Positions 33,054 to 41,409 are shown, numbered from the stretch's first letter. The stretch: 64,000 nt of DNA from JANLYC01 sp963750495 (GCA_963750495.1 CAVVQV010000006.1:62001-126000), one strand, 5' to 3'. Program-made: numbers and translations. The notes: generated by a model from the sequence alone, not told the origin.

Positions 33054-34265
33054 ATGATGCAGCTGGCGGGGGCGCGCAGACGCGCTGACGAGTTCGCCCG
33101 AGCCGTTGACGGCCCGGCGGCGCGGAGCGTTGCCGACGAGCACCGGGTCTTCCTCGATCTGGTCGAGCAGCTGCGCGCGACGGACGGCCCCATGATGCGC
33201 CCGGAGTTCGCGACCGACCTGCGCGCCCGGCTCCTCGACGCAGCCCCAGCGGCGCTGGCAGAGACCACCCACGATCGTGGACGGGATGCGACGCTGGTCC
33301 GATTCCCCGTCAGCCCCCGGCGTCGTACGGCGTCGGCGGCAGCGGCCGCCTGCCTGGTCGTCGCCAGTGGAGTGGGAGTGGCGGCGGCCAGCCAGTCGGC
33401 CCTCCCGGGTGACGCGTTGTACCCACTCAAGCGCGGGATAGAGCGAGCCGAGCTCCGCTTCGCCGGATCAGCTGCCGCCCGCGGTGGCGAGTATCTCGAC
33501 CAGGCGTCGACCCGGTTGTCCGAAGCGACCGACCTCTCCCGGGGACACTCCGGCGACCCGACCACGCCGGCTTTGGTCATCAAGACGCTCACCGACTTCA
33601 TCCAGGAGTCCAACGCGGGTGGAGATGCACTGCTGTCGGCGTACAACGAAGACCACAGTGCGGGCAGCATCGCGCGGTTGCGCGACTTCACGGCTCAGTC
33701 CGCCCGTGAGCTCGAAGCGCTGACGAACGCTGTACCTGAGGACGCAGCGCAGGTGCTCGCAGATGCTGCCAGCACGGTGAGCCGCATCGACCAACAGGCT
33801 GAGGCGGCCTGTCCGCAGTGCTCGAGCCTGCCGTCCTTGCAGTTGTCGAGTGTCCTGAACAGCCTCCAGCACCACTCCGACGGGTCGGCTACCGGCGGTG
33901 GCTCGTCGACCGACGGGCTGGCGGCCCCGCCCGGCGCGACCCGCGGCTCGACGGGGAGCGGAGCTCCCTCTGCGACGGGCAGCACCAACAGGCCCGTCCC
34001 GATCCCGAACGCCTCGGCGGACCTCGACCCCTCGATCGGCGGCGCCACGTCGGCGCCCCAGTCCCCGACCAAGCCGCCGCCGGGTGGCACCCTGTCCACC
34101 CTGTCCACCCTGCCCAGCCTGCCCAGCGGCCAGACGAACCTGCCGCCGCTACCGCTGCCGACGATCGCTCTCCCGCTCCCGACCTTGCCGACGATCACCA
34201 TCGTGTCCATTCCCCTGCCGCCGTTGCTCGGGCAGGCGACCGCTCCGCCCGACGAGCTCCCCTGA
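33054..34265 (+). CDS. DUF5667 membrane protein, probable anti-sigma factor
   Basis: The 403-residue protein has a cytoplasmic N-terminal region (about 1-90), one transmembrane helix (about 93-113), the DUF5667 segment beginning SQSALPGDALYPLKRGIERA, and a long Pro/Thr/Gly-rich extracytoplasmic tail with PLP repeats. In Streptomyces the protein in this position, RsbN, holds BldN inactive; the role here follows from that adjacency. The N-terminal RVFLDLVEQLRATDGP helix could be the sigma-binding part. Start codon ambiguous by one codon (33054 or 33057); the Shine-Dalgarno is weak. Confidence 0.8.
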   Translation: MMQLAGARRRADEFARAVDGPAARSVADEHRVFLDLVEQLRATDGPMMRPEFATDLRARLLDAAPAALAETTHDRGRDATLVRFPVSPRRRTASAAAAACLVVASGVGVAAASQSALPGDALYPLKRGIERAELRFAGSAAARGGEYLDQASTRLSEATDLSRGHSGDPTTPALVIKTLTDFIQESNAGGDALLSAYNEDHSAGSIARLRDFTAQSARELEALTNAVPEDAAQVLADAASTVSRIDQQAEAACPQCSSLPSLQLSSVLNSLQHHSDGSATGGGSSTDGLAAPPGATRGSTGSGAPSATGSTNRPVPIPNASADLDPSIGGATSAPQSPTKPPPGGTLSTLSTLPSLPSGQTNLPPLPLPTIALPLPTLPTITIVSIPLPPLLGQATAPPDELP

Positions 34266-34298
34266 CTCAGCCGACCGCGACCGGAGGTGGGCGGCCGC

Positions 34299-35525
34299 TC
34301 AGGCGAAGACGCTGCGGCGCTGGATCAGCAGCGAGTACAGGGTGTGCTGGATGGTTTCCCTGACCTGGTCGGTCACGTTGAACACCAACATCGGGTCATC
34401 GGCGGCGCCGTCACCGTAGCTGTCCGTGCGAATCGGCTCGCCGAACTCGATCAGCCACTTCGACGGCAGGGGGACCATGCCCAGCGGACCCAGCCAGGGG
34501 AAGAACGGTGTGATCGGGATGTAGGGCACACCGAGCAACCGCGCCACCGAGGGAAGGTTGCCCACCAGCGGGTAGATCTCCTCGGCCCCGACGACCGAGC
34601 AGGGCACGATCGGGACCCGGGTGCGCAGTGCGGCCGAGACGAAGCCCCCGCGCCCGAAGCGTTGGAGCTTGTAGCGCTCGGAGAACGGCTTCCCGATGCC
34701 CTTGAAGCCCTCCGGCCACACCCCCACCAGCTCGCCTCTCGACAGCATCCGTTCGGCGTCCTCGTTGCTGGCCAGGGTGGCCCCGCCCTTGCGGGCCAGC
34801 TCGCCCACGAACGGCAGTCGGAACACCAGGTCTGCGGCCAGTGCACGGAGAAACCGGTCGGCGTGGTCGTGCACGACCAGGCCGGTCATCAACCCGTCGA
34901 TCGGCACCGTGCCGGAGTGGTTGGACACCACGAGCGCGCCACCCTCGGCGGGAATGTTGTCGATGCCGCGCACCTCGATGCGGAACCACTGGTCGGCGAG
35001 GGGTCGCAGCGCCGTCAGCAAGAACTTCTCGGTCACCTCGATGTCGAACCCGAACTCGTCGACGTCGTATTCCCCGGTGAGCCGGCGGCGGATGAAGGCG
35101 AGAAAGGCCGCGAGCTGTTGCTCCCACTGGCTCGCACCGAAGACCTCGTGGGCGGCGTCGACGATGGCGTCTGCCACGTCGTCGGTCGACATCGCCGCTG
35201 CCGCAGATTCGGCCGGTGGCTTCGCCTCGTCGCCGGTGGCGGCGCGGCCCTGACGTGGCCGCGAACCGGAAGACTTCTTGCCGGCCCCCGCCTTCGAACG
35301 TCGGCCCGGTGACGGCGTCGCGGCCGGGTCGGAGCGCTTGCTCGGGCGCGACTGCGGCACCTCCGCCGAGTCGACCGAGTCCTGCGGGGCAGTCTGCGCA
35401 GCCGCACGACGCGGGCGGCTCGGTGCGCTCGGCGCCAGCGCTCGGGCCGCGGCGCTCGGGGACGTGCGTGAGCCGCGGCCCGGCCGGCCACGTCCACCGA
35501 TCGGGATGATCTCAGCGTCAGGCAT
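34299..35525 (-). CDS. lysophospholipid acyltransferase family protein (PlsC-like)
   Basis: The 408-residue protein has a disordered N-terminus of about 110 residues rich in Ala, Arg, Ser and Pro, then a PlsC-type domain with the catalytic motif NHSGTVPID (HX4D) near residue 203 and VWPEGFKGIGKP (the glycerol-phosphate site) further on. It should transfer acyl chains to a lysophospholipid or related acceptor at the membrane. Its M. tuberculosis counterpart is Rv0502, also beside the epimerase. The start lies 8 nt within the epimerase 3' end. Confidence 0.86.
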   Translation of the reverse strand: MPDAEIIPIGGRGRPGRGSRTSPSAAARALAPSAPSRPRRAAAQTAPQDSVDSAEVPQSRPSKRSDPAATPSPGRRSKAGAGKKSSGSRPRQGRAATGDEAKPPAESAAAAMSTDDVADAIVDAAHEVFGASQWEQQLAAFLAFIRRRLTGEYDVDEFGFDIEVTEKFLLTALRPLADQWFRIEVRGIDNIPAEGGALVVSNHSGTVPIDGLMTGLVVHDHADRFLRALAADLVFRLPFVGELARKGGATLASNEDAERMLSRGELVGVWPEGFKGIGKPFSERYKLQRFGRGGFVSAALRTRVPIVPCSVVGAEEIYPLVGNLPSVARLLGVPYIPITPFFPWLGPLGMVPLPSKWLIEFGEPIRTDSYGDGAADDPMLVFNVTDQVRETIQHTLYSLLIQRRSVFA

Positions 35526-36546
35526 GTGGCACCACCTTCGCCATCGCGGCGGTCACCTGCTGCTCGAGATCGGACAGCCGCTGGGCGTTGAGCGGACCCG
35601 GCCGGAGCCGTTGCGCGAACGACTCGAACGCCTCGGCCGTGGTGTGGGCCGGGTGGAAACCGAAGAGCTCACGCATCCGCGTGGTGTCGATCCCGCGTCC
35701 ATAGGCCAGGAAAGCCGCCTGCTCGGACGACAGCTCGGCGTACCTGATGCGCGGGAACACCGCCGCCAGTGGCCCGAGTGCCACCGGCGGCACCGGAACG
35801 CTGGGGCGGCCGAGGCGGCGGATGGCCTGTGACAGCATCAGCACCCCTTCGCCGGCGATGTTGAACGTGCCGTCGACCTCGGCGAGCGTCGCGTGGTGGA
35901 GGGCCGCGAGGGCGTCCTCCTCATGGCAGAACTGGAGCCGGGGATCGAACCCCAGCACGGTGGGAACGACGGGGAGTGAGAAGTACCGGGTCAGCGTCGT
36001 CTCGATCTGCGGGCCGATGAGGTTGGCGCAGCGCAGCATCGTGACCCCGACATCGGGGCGCCGCCGGGCGAACCCGCGGACGTAGCCCTCGACTTCGACG
36101 GAGTCCTTGCCGAACCCGGAGCGTGGCATCCGGCGCGGCGCCATGTCCTCACTGAACATGGCAGGGTCCTTGGGGGACGAGCCGTACACCTGAGCGGAGG
36201 ACTTGACCACCAGCCGACTCACGCCGGGGGCCTTCTGGCACGCCGCCAGCAGCTGCATGGTGCCGATGACGTTGATTTCCTTCATCGACGTCCGGCCGCC
36301 GGCCCCGCCAGGCGTGGCGATGACGCTCAGATGGACCACGGTGTCGACCTCTTCGGCCGCGATGACCTTGGCGATCACGGGGTTTCGAATGTCGGCTCGC
36401 ACGAAGCGCACCTCGCCGAGATCGTGGCGGGGGGGGACCACGTCGACCCCGATGACGCGGTCTACGCCCGGGTCGGTGGAGATCCGACGGGCAAAGCGAC
36501 CGCCGAGATCACGGCATACTCCGGTGACCAGGACGACGCGGCCCAT
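35518..36546 (-). CDS. NAD-dependent epimerase/dehydratase family protein
   Basis: The 342-residue extended short-chain dehydrogenase has the N-terminal nucleotide motif VLVTGVCRDLGGRF, DIRNPVIAKV, VVHLSVIATPGG, and VKSSAQVYGSS. The active-site YxxxK region appears as SGFGKDSVE, without an obvious tyrosine. It is syntenic with M. tuberculosis galE2 (Rv0501), but the substrate is unknown. The ATG at 36546 was chosen because it begins the Rossmann fold and follows the bS22 stop by 14 nt; the longer open frame overlaps bS22. Confidence 0.86.
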   Translation of the reverse strand: MGRVVLVTGVCRDLGGRFARRISTDPGVDRVIGVDVVPPRHDLGEVRFVRADIRNPVIAKVIAAEEVDTVVHLSVIATPGGAGGRTSMKEINVIGTMQLLAACQKAPGVSRLVVKSSAQVYGSSPKDPAMFSEDMAPRRMPRSGFGKDSVEVEGYVRGFARRRPDVGVTMLRCANLIGPQIETTLTRYFSLPVVPTVLGFDPRLQFCHEEDALAALHHATLAEVDGTFNIAGEGVLMLSQAIRRLGRPSVPVPPVALGPLAAVFPRIRYAELSSEQAAFLAYGRGIDTTRMRELFGFHPAHTTAEAFESFAQRLRPGPLNAQRLSDLEQQVTAAMAKVVPHA

Positions 36547-36560
36547 CGCAGTGGGTCTGC

Positions 36561-36662
36561 CTACTTGCCTTGGCGGCGGCGCTGGATGCGCGTCTTCTTC
36601 AACAGCTTGCGGTGCTTCTTCTTCGCCATCCGCTTGCGGCGCTTCTTGATAACTGAGCCCAC
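36561..36662 (-). CDS. small ribosomal subunit protein bS22 (33 residues)
   Basis: GTG-initiated, the product begins MGSVIKKRRKRMAKKKHRK and ends RIQRRRQGK, almost entirely basic. This matches the actinobacterial AURKAIP1/COX24-domain protein seen in mycobacterial ribosome structures as bS22. A GAAAGGTAG Shine-Dalgarno precedes it. It is followed 14 nt later by the epimerase gene, the same order as Rv0500B-Rv0501. It is easy to miss because of its size and the longer overlapping frame. Confidence 0.92.
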   Translation of the reverse strand: MGSVIKKRRKRMAKKKHRKLLKKTRIQRRRQGK

Positions 36663-36839
36663 GGTCTACCTTTCGGGCGTTGACTGGAGTGTCTGGTACC
36701 GACAGTGGCCCTGACAAGCTGGGTTGCCGCGCGCGGTGGCGCGACCGCAGAAGCCTACCCGCTGGTCGCTGTCGGACCCTATTCGGTGGACGAGGGACCC
36801 TCGGATGCATATTTATGCAGAAGGCATGTGGCGATGACC

Positions 36840-37047
36840 CTGTGACTGACTAGCCCATAGGGATGAGTCACCCTCAGCCGATCGTAGGAACCCCAATGCG
36901 AAAATTTTTCACCGTATTACGGTGAGAAACGGACAGTCGGTAACTACTCTTTGTGATTGCACTTGCACACTCCGCTACGAACCTTCAAACTCAGAGTCGG
37001 TCCATTGAGGCCTTTGGACCTGCTACGTCCCTGGGGAGGGAACATAT
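36840..37047 (+). promoter_or_regulatory. AT-rich structured leader and promoter region of the CAP-like gene
   Basis: The 385-nt gap 36663-37047 between bS22 and the CAP-like gene is less G+C-rich than the rest of the window. It holds a 17-bp odd-centred palindrome TCACCGTA-T-TACGGTGA (36909-36925), a bulged AGGG/CCCT hairpin just before it, candidate -10 sequence TACTCT at 36945-36950, and a GGTCCA/TGGACC stem (36999-37020) ending 27 nt before the ATG. The 36663-36840 part also holds the bS22 promoter, not resolved. Confidence 0.45.
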
Positions 37048-37695
37048 ATGAACGAGAATCGCACCGAGAGCCAGGCTGAGGCGGTCGACCAGACATCGCA
37101 CCCCGCCCGGCCCTTCATCAAGACCGGCGGTCGGATGAAACGCTCCTTCGGCACCACCGCCCTTGCCATCATCGCCACCGCCGGCGTGGTCCTGCCCATG
37201 CAGGCGCCGGCCCAGGCAGCCCCTGCCGCGCACCCGTCCAGCAAGGTAGCGGCAGCGGCCGCCCTCAGCTCGGCAAAGACCGCGGCACAGGGCAAGCAGC
37301 ACAAGCAAGCCAACGGAACCAGGCTTCAGCGGACCGTCTACCAGGACCGCCTGCACACCTGGGCCAACCGGGTGCGCCACGCACATGGCGTGCGCGTCAT
37401 CGCCGTCCGGCCGTGCCACGAAGGCTACGCACAGCGCTGGACGGGGTACCTGGCCCGCAACAACGAGTTCTTCCACCAGGACCTCGGCCGCTACATGGAC
37501 CGGTGCAAGCTGACCAAGGCCGGCGAGATCCTGGCCCTCGGAAGCGTCACGCCGTACCGGATGATCCAGATGTGGATGGGATCCCCTGAGCACCGGCGCA
37601 TCCTGCTCGACCCGTCGTTCGGCCTGTCCGGCATCGCCGCCCGTCGGGACGCGAACGGCAACTGGATCGGCTGCATCGACTTCGGTCGCCGCTGA
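37048..37695 (+). CDS. secreted CAP-domain (SCP/PR1-like) protein
   Basis: The 215-residue precursor has an unusual 29-residue n-region, a hydrophobic core (about 36-50) and a likely cleavage after APAQA. The C-terminal part fits the bacterial CAP domain: RWTGYLARNNEFFHQD, GEILALGSVTP, MIQMWMGSPEHRRILLDPSF and GLSGIA. The histidine and glutamate residues of the CAP cavity are present; three cysteines (PCHEG, DRCKL, GCIDFG) could form a disulfide. Bacterial CAP proteins have no settled function. GGGAGGG 7 nt upstream fixes the start. Confidence 0.78.
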   Translation: MNENRTESQAEAVDQTSHPARPFIKTGGRMKRSFGTTALAIIATAGVVLPMQAPAQAAPAAHPSSKVAAAAALSSAKTAAQGKQHKQANGTRLQRTVYQDRLHTWANRVRHAHGVRVIAVRPCHEGYAQRWTGYLARNNEFFHQDLGRYMDRCKLTKAGEILALGSVTPYRMIQMWMGSPEHRRILLDPSFGLSGIAARRDANGNWIGCIDFGRR

Positions 37696-37740
37696 GCCCT
37701 GACCCTCCCCAGCCCCATCAGGCACCCACGGGGGTAACAG

Positions 37741-37780
37741 TCGACGAGGCGGGTCCCTTTTCAGGGACCCGCCTCGTCGA
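37741..37780. terminator. perfect 18-bp stem-loop between the CAP-like and HTH genes
   Basis: The arms at 37741-37758 and 37763-37780 are exact complements around TTTC. It lies between two convergent genes, 45 nt after the CAP stop, and should terminate both. Confidence 0.88.
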
Positions 37781-37829
37781 TGTGTTCGGTGGCTCCGTCA
37801 CGCGAGTGTGCGGGACGGAGCGCCCAAGA

Positions 37830-38039
37830 TCAGCCTGCCTGGAAGAAGGACTTCCGCAGGTACTCGTTGACGGCGTCTTCGGGGACGCGGAATGAGCGTC
37901 CCACCCGGACAGCGGGCAGATCACCTGCGTGTACCAACCGGTACACCGTCATCTTGGACACTCTCATCACGGTGGCAACTTCTGCCACCGTCAGGAACTT
38001 GACCTCGGAGATACCTTCTCCGGGCGTGTTTGCGGCCAT
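37830..38039 (-). CDS. excisionase/MerR-type helix-turn-helix protein
   Basis: The 69-residue protein is a single winged HTH of the excisionase (xis/MerR-N) type: FLTVAEVATVMRVSKMTVYR, LVHAGDLPAVRVGRSFRVPE, DAVNEYLRKSF. It is the counterpart of Rv0500A in M. tuberculosis, next to bS22 and proC. Nothing else here suggests a prophage, so it is a chromosomal regulator. ATG at 38039. An inverted repeat 127-170 nt upstream may be its operator. Confidence 0.85.
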   Translation of the reverse strand: MAANTPGEGISEVKFLTVAEVATVMRVSKMTVYRLVHAGDLPAVRVGRSFRVPEDAVNEYLRKSFFQAG

Positions 38040-38165
38040 GACGCACCAACTTCCGGCACGGGCGCTCTTCGGCTTCCCCACCGAAGACACAATCGCTCGC
38101 GCGTCTTCGTGAGAGTAGTGGCAAATGAGGCTGATGGGAAAGCGAAGTGTCGAAATCGATGCCCC

Positions 38166-38209
38166 TTTGCAAGCGAAAGGGAGAGTCTTGTCGGCGTGTC
38201 GCTTGCAAA
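38166..38209. promoter_or_regulatory. 11-bp inverted repeat upstream of the HTH gene
   Basis: TTTGCAAGCGA (38166-38176) and TCGCTTGCAAA (38199-38209) are perfect complements 22 nt apart. They lie in the 225-nt gap between the HTH gene start and the acuC stop. The spacing, about two helical turns between half-sites, suits a dimeric regulator; it could equally be a long hairpin after acuC. Confidence 0.45.
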
Positions 38210-38264
38210 CTGCGGCGATTCCCTCGCCGCGGGCTTGATGAGACAGGCCCTCGCGCGGCGGCGT

Positions 38265-39437
38265 TCAGTAGTCGAGCGGAATGCCGTGCCATGGGAAGAC
38301 CTCATGCCTGGTCTGCTCGATGCAGCGGTCCAGCCACGAATCCGGGTTGTAGCCCTGGCCCCAGGCGTCGAACTGCGGCTCCCGACCGTCGGTCATGAAC
38401 AGCGGCGCAGGCCGTCCGGTGAGCTCCTCGACATGCTGCTGCCACTCCAGCGGGGTCGGTAGCTGCGGATCGAGGGGTCGGCCGGCCACGACGGCGAGCA
38501 GATGCGTCCAGGTCCGGGGTACGACGTCGACCACCGCGTACCCGCCGCCGCCGGTCACGACCCACCGGCCACCGCAGACCTCGTGGGCGAGGTCGTGCAA
38601 GGCCAGGTGGGCGGCGCGCTGCCCGTCGATGCTGAGCATGAGGTGAGCCAGCGGATCGTCCATGTGGGAGTCGCAGCCGTGCTGGCTGACGAGGAGGGTC
38701 GGCTTGAACTCGCGCAGCAACGGGGGGACGACGGCGTGGAACGCGCGCAGCCAACCCCCGTCGGCCGTGCCCGGCGGCATACCGACGTTGACGGACATGC
38801 CCTCGGCACCTGGCCCGCCACTCTCACTCGCCTCGCCCGTGCCCGGGAACAGGGTCCTGGCGCTCTCGTGCAGGCTGATCGTGAGAACTCGCGGATCGTC
38901 GTAGAAGGCGGCCTGGACGCCGTCACCGTGGTGCACGTCGATGTCGACGTACGCCACCTTCTCGGCGCCGGCACGCAACAGCCACGCAATGGCGATCGCC
39001 GGGTCGTTGTAGATGCAGAACCCGCTCGCCATCTCGGCCATCGCATGGTGCAGCCCGCCGCCGATGTTGGCAGCATGCAGGGACTCGCCCGTCCACACCC
39101 GACGCGTCGCCTCCACCGTCGCCCCGACGATGTGGGCCGACGCCTCGTGCATCCGCGGGAACGTCGGGTTGTCGTCGGTACCCAGGCCGTGCACGAGGTC
39201 ACGGTCGTGCGAGTCGACGATGTTCTTCACCGCCTCTATGTAGCGCGTCGAGTGCACCAGCTCGAGGTCGTCTTCACTCGCGACCGGGGCCGGGACGACG
39301 TCGAGATCGGCGAGCACCCCGAGAGCAGCAGCCAGCCGCACGGTGAGGTCGACGCGGATCGGCGCCATCGGATGGCCGATGCCGAAGTCGTACGCCGTCA
39401 GCTCCTCATCGAAGACGAGGCTTCCCGAACCGGCCAT
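38265..39437 (-). CDS. AcuC-type class I deacetylase
   Basis: The 390-residue zinc enzyme belongs to the histone deacetylase superfamily. Catalytic and metal residues are seen in NIGGGLHHAMAE (HH at 130-131), VDIDVHHGDGVQ (D165, D167, H169), HESARTLFPGTG, and SQHGCDSHMDDPLAHL. Bacterial AcuC deacetylates acetyl-CoA synthetase; the acs gene is not in the window. ATG at 39437 lies 7 nt after a TAGAGT box, with no Shine-Dalgarno, so it is probably leaderless. Confidence 0.9.
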   Translation of the reverse strand: MAGSGSLVFDEELTAYDFGIGHPMAPIRVDLTVRLAAALGVLADLDVVPAPVASEDDLELVHSTRYIEAVKNIVDSHDRDLVHGLGTDDNPTFPRMHEASAHIVGATVEATRRVWTGESLHAANIGGGLHHAMAEMASGFCIYNDPAIAIAWLLRAGAEKVAYVDIDVHHGDGVQAAFYDDPRVLTISLHESARTLFPGTGEASESGGPGAEGMSVNVGMPPGTADGGWLRAFHAVVPPLLREFKPTLLVSQHGCDSHMDDPLAHLMLSIDGQRAAHLALHDLAHEVCGGRWVVTGGGGYAVVDVVPRTWTHLLAVVAGRPLDPQLPTPLEWQQHVEELTGRPAPLFMTDGREPQFDAWGQGYNPDSWLDRCIEQTRHEVFPWHGIPLDY

Positions 39438-39444
39438 GACGTCG

Positions 39445-39450
39445 ACTCTA
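39445..39450 (-). promoter_or_regulatory. leaderless -10 box of acuC
   Basis: Minus-strand TAGAGT ends 7 nt before the ATG at 39437. The proC stop at 39470 is just upstream, so acuC can be transcribed independently. Confidence 0.5.
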
Positions 39451-39469
39451 GACGGACCGAGACGGCGTC

Positions 39470-40276
39470 CTACACTTCCTCACCGTTGGCGAGGGCGCGG
39501 GACCTGTTGCGTGCGCTTTCGAGGGCGGTCATGAACGCGGCCCGGACCTTGTGGTCCTCGAGCTCGCGGATCGCGGCCGCCGTGGTGCCGCCCGGTGACG
39601 TGACCCGCTCGCGCAGCACGGTCGGGTGCTCACCGGTCTCGCGCAGCATCTTCGCGGAGCCGACCATCGTCTGGACGACCAGCTCGGTCGCCGTCGAACG
39701 CGGCAGTCCCAGGTGCACGCCGGCCTCGATCATCGCCTCGACGACGAAGAACAGGTAGGCCGGGCCGGATCCCGAGATCGCCGTGACGGCGTCCTGCTGC
39801 TTCTCGGGCACGCGGATCACCTTGCCGGTGGCGCGCAGCAGCGTCTCGGCCTCGACCAGGTGCGCCTCGTCGCAGTGCGAGCCCCGCGAGATTGCAGCCA
39901 TGCCCTCGTCGACGAGAGCAGGGGTGTTCGGCATGACCCGGACCACGGGTACGCCGGTCGGCAACCGCGCCTCGATCAGTGCGGTGGTGATCCCCGCGGC
40001 GAGGGAGATGACGAGCTGCGCCGGCTTGACCACGGGAGCGATCTCGTCGAGCAGGTCGGCCATGTCCTGGGGCTTGACCACGAGGATCAGGGTCTCGGCC
40101 TTGGAGGCCGCCTCGATGTTGGACACGACGTCGATGCCGTATCGCTCGCGAAGCTCGTCCGCCCGCGCCGGCCGCCGCTCGGACAACAGGAGCTCGGCCG
40201 GGGCCCGGCCCGCGCGAAGCAGCCCCGACACCACGGTCTCACCCATCACGCCTGCACCCAGGATCGCGACGGTCAT
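39470..40276 (-). CDS. proC: pyrroline-5-carboxylate reductase
   Basis: The 268-residue enzyme reduces P5C to proline. It has the NAD(P) motif AILGAGVMGETVV (4-16), VVKPQDMADLL, VRVMPNTPALV, the substrate loop ISGSGPAYLFFVVEAM and RERVTSPGGTTAAAIRELE. The ATG at 40276 follows GGGAGGA. It is adjacent to proline dehydrogenase on the same strand, 50 nt downstream of that gene's stop, so synthesis and breakdown of proline lie side by side. Confidence 0.95.
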   Translation of the reverse strand: MTVAILGAGVMGETVVSGLLRAGRAPAELLLSERRPARADELRERYGIDVVSNIEAASKAETLILVVKPQDMADLLDEIAPVVKPAQLVISLAAGITTALIEARLPTGVPVVRVMPNTPALVDEGMAAISRGSHCDEAHLVEAETLLRATGKVIRVPEKQQDAVTAISGSGPAYLFFVVEAMIEAGVHLGLPRSTATELVVQTMVGSAKMLRETGEHPTVLRERVTSPGGTTAAAIRELEDHKVRAAFMTALESARNRSRALANGEEV

Positions 40277-40326
40277 CGCTGTCCTCCCGTCCGGCCGGGA
40301 CCGTGCCGTCGTCCGACGGCGGACCA

Positions 40327-41256
40327 CTAGCCCTTGGTGATGACTGACCTGGCGAAGAATGCCAGGTTGGACGGCCTCTCGGCGAGCCGTCTCATCAAGT
40401 ATCCGTACCACTCGTCGCCGTACGGCACATAGACCCGGACCTTCTCACCCCGGGCCGCCAACCGCTGCTGCTCGTCGGGTCTGATGCCGAACAGCATCTG
40501 GTACTCGTAGCTGCCCTGCTCCCGCTCGTTGCTCGCGGCAAGCGCCCCGGCGATCTCGATGAGCCGAGGATCGTGCGAGGCGACCATCGGGTAGCCAGGA
40601 CCGGCCATCAATGCCTTGAGGCAGCGCACGTAGGACAGGTTGACCTCGTGCCTGCTCTGGAACGCGACCGACTCCGGCTCCTTGTAGGCGCCCTTGCACA
40701 GCCGGACGCGCGAGCCCTCGTACGCAAGGTCCTTGCAGTCGGCCTCGGTGCGGTGGAGGTAGGCCTGCAGCACGGCGCCCGTCGACGGGAAGTCCTGGCG
40801 CAGGTCCCGCAGGATGCCCAACGTCGAGTCGGTCGTGGTGTGGTCCTCCATGTCGAGGGTGACCGTCGTACCGGCGTTGCTGGCTGCCTGGCAGATCGCC
40901 CGGGCGTGGTCGAGGGCCATGCGCTCACCGTCGCCGGGCAGCGACTGGCCGACCGCGGACAGCTTGACCGACACCTCGGCGCCCCCGGTCAGACCGCTCC
41001 CGGCGAGGTGCTGCAACAGCTCGACGTAGGCGTCGACTGTCGAGCGCGCCTGCGCCAGGTCGCGGGTGTCCTCACCCAGGTAGTCCAGCGTGACCTGGAG
41101 ACCAGCGGACTCGAGACGCTGAGTGGCCTCGACCGCGGTGTCCACGGTCTCTCCCGCGACGAACCGCGCGACGATGCCGCTCGAGACGGGCATCGAGCTC
41201 ACCAGACGCTTGGTGGTGTCGCTTCGCGACAGCATGAGCAGCGAACGACGCAACAA
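40327..41256 (-). CDS. proline dehydrogenase
   Basis: The 309-residue monofunctional FAD enzyme oxidises proline to P5C and passes electrons to quinone. Motifs: TLDMEDHTTTDST, AYLHRTEADCKDL, RLCKGAYKEPESVAF, YEYQMLFGIRPDEQ and VYVPYGDEWYGYLMRRLAE. TTG at 41256 was taken as start because AAGGAG sits 6 nt before it; an ATG seven codons later lacks this. The P5C dehydrogenase partner is not in the window. Confidence 0.92.
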   Translation of the reverse strand: MLRRSLLMLSRSDTTKRLVSSMPVSSGIVARFVAGETVDTAVEATQRLESAGLQVTLDYLGEDTRDLAQARSTVDAYVELLQHLAGSGLTGGAEVSVKLSAVGQSLPGDGERMALDHARAICQAASNAGTTVTLDMEDHTTTDSTLGILRDLRQDFPSTGAVLQAYLHRTEADCKDLAYEGSRVRLCKGAYKEPESVAFQSRHEVNLSYVRCLKALMAGPGYPMVASHDPRLIEIAGALAASNEREQGSYEYQMLFGIRPDEQQRLAARGEKVRVYVPYGDEWYGYLMRRLAERPSNLAFFARSVITKG

Positions 41257-41370
41257 CGAGACTCCTTCGTCACGGCCTGCACAGGCCCTCGATCCTCAGG
41301 GCTCCGGTGGCCCCGCCGGCTGCACCGACGCGCTGGACAGGGTACGCCGACCGGAGCGTCGGGATGTCAC

Positions 41371-41376
41371 TAGGCT
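41371..41376 (+). promoter_or_regulatory. candidate -10 box of the biotinyl-protein gene
   Basis: TAGGCT lies 33 nt before the ATG at 41410. This leaves a leader of about 26 nt that carries an AAGGAG Shine-Dalgarno, in contrast to the leaderless genes. Confidence 0.45.
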
Positions 41377-41409
41377 GAGCCCTGACCACCGTCCGAGGCA
41401 AGGAGCCCC

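Noticed and set aside
36840..37047. A ydaO (c-di-AMP) riboswitch in the CAP leader
   Set aside because: I could not find the conserved ydaO core sequences by eye. The region is kept only as an unassigned structured leader.
37830..38039. Excisionase gene as a sign of an integrated element
   Set aside because: The gene is part of a conserved chromosomal neighbourhood (bS22, epimerase, proC); no integrase, att repeats or phage genes are nearby.
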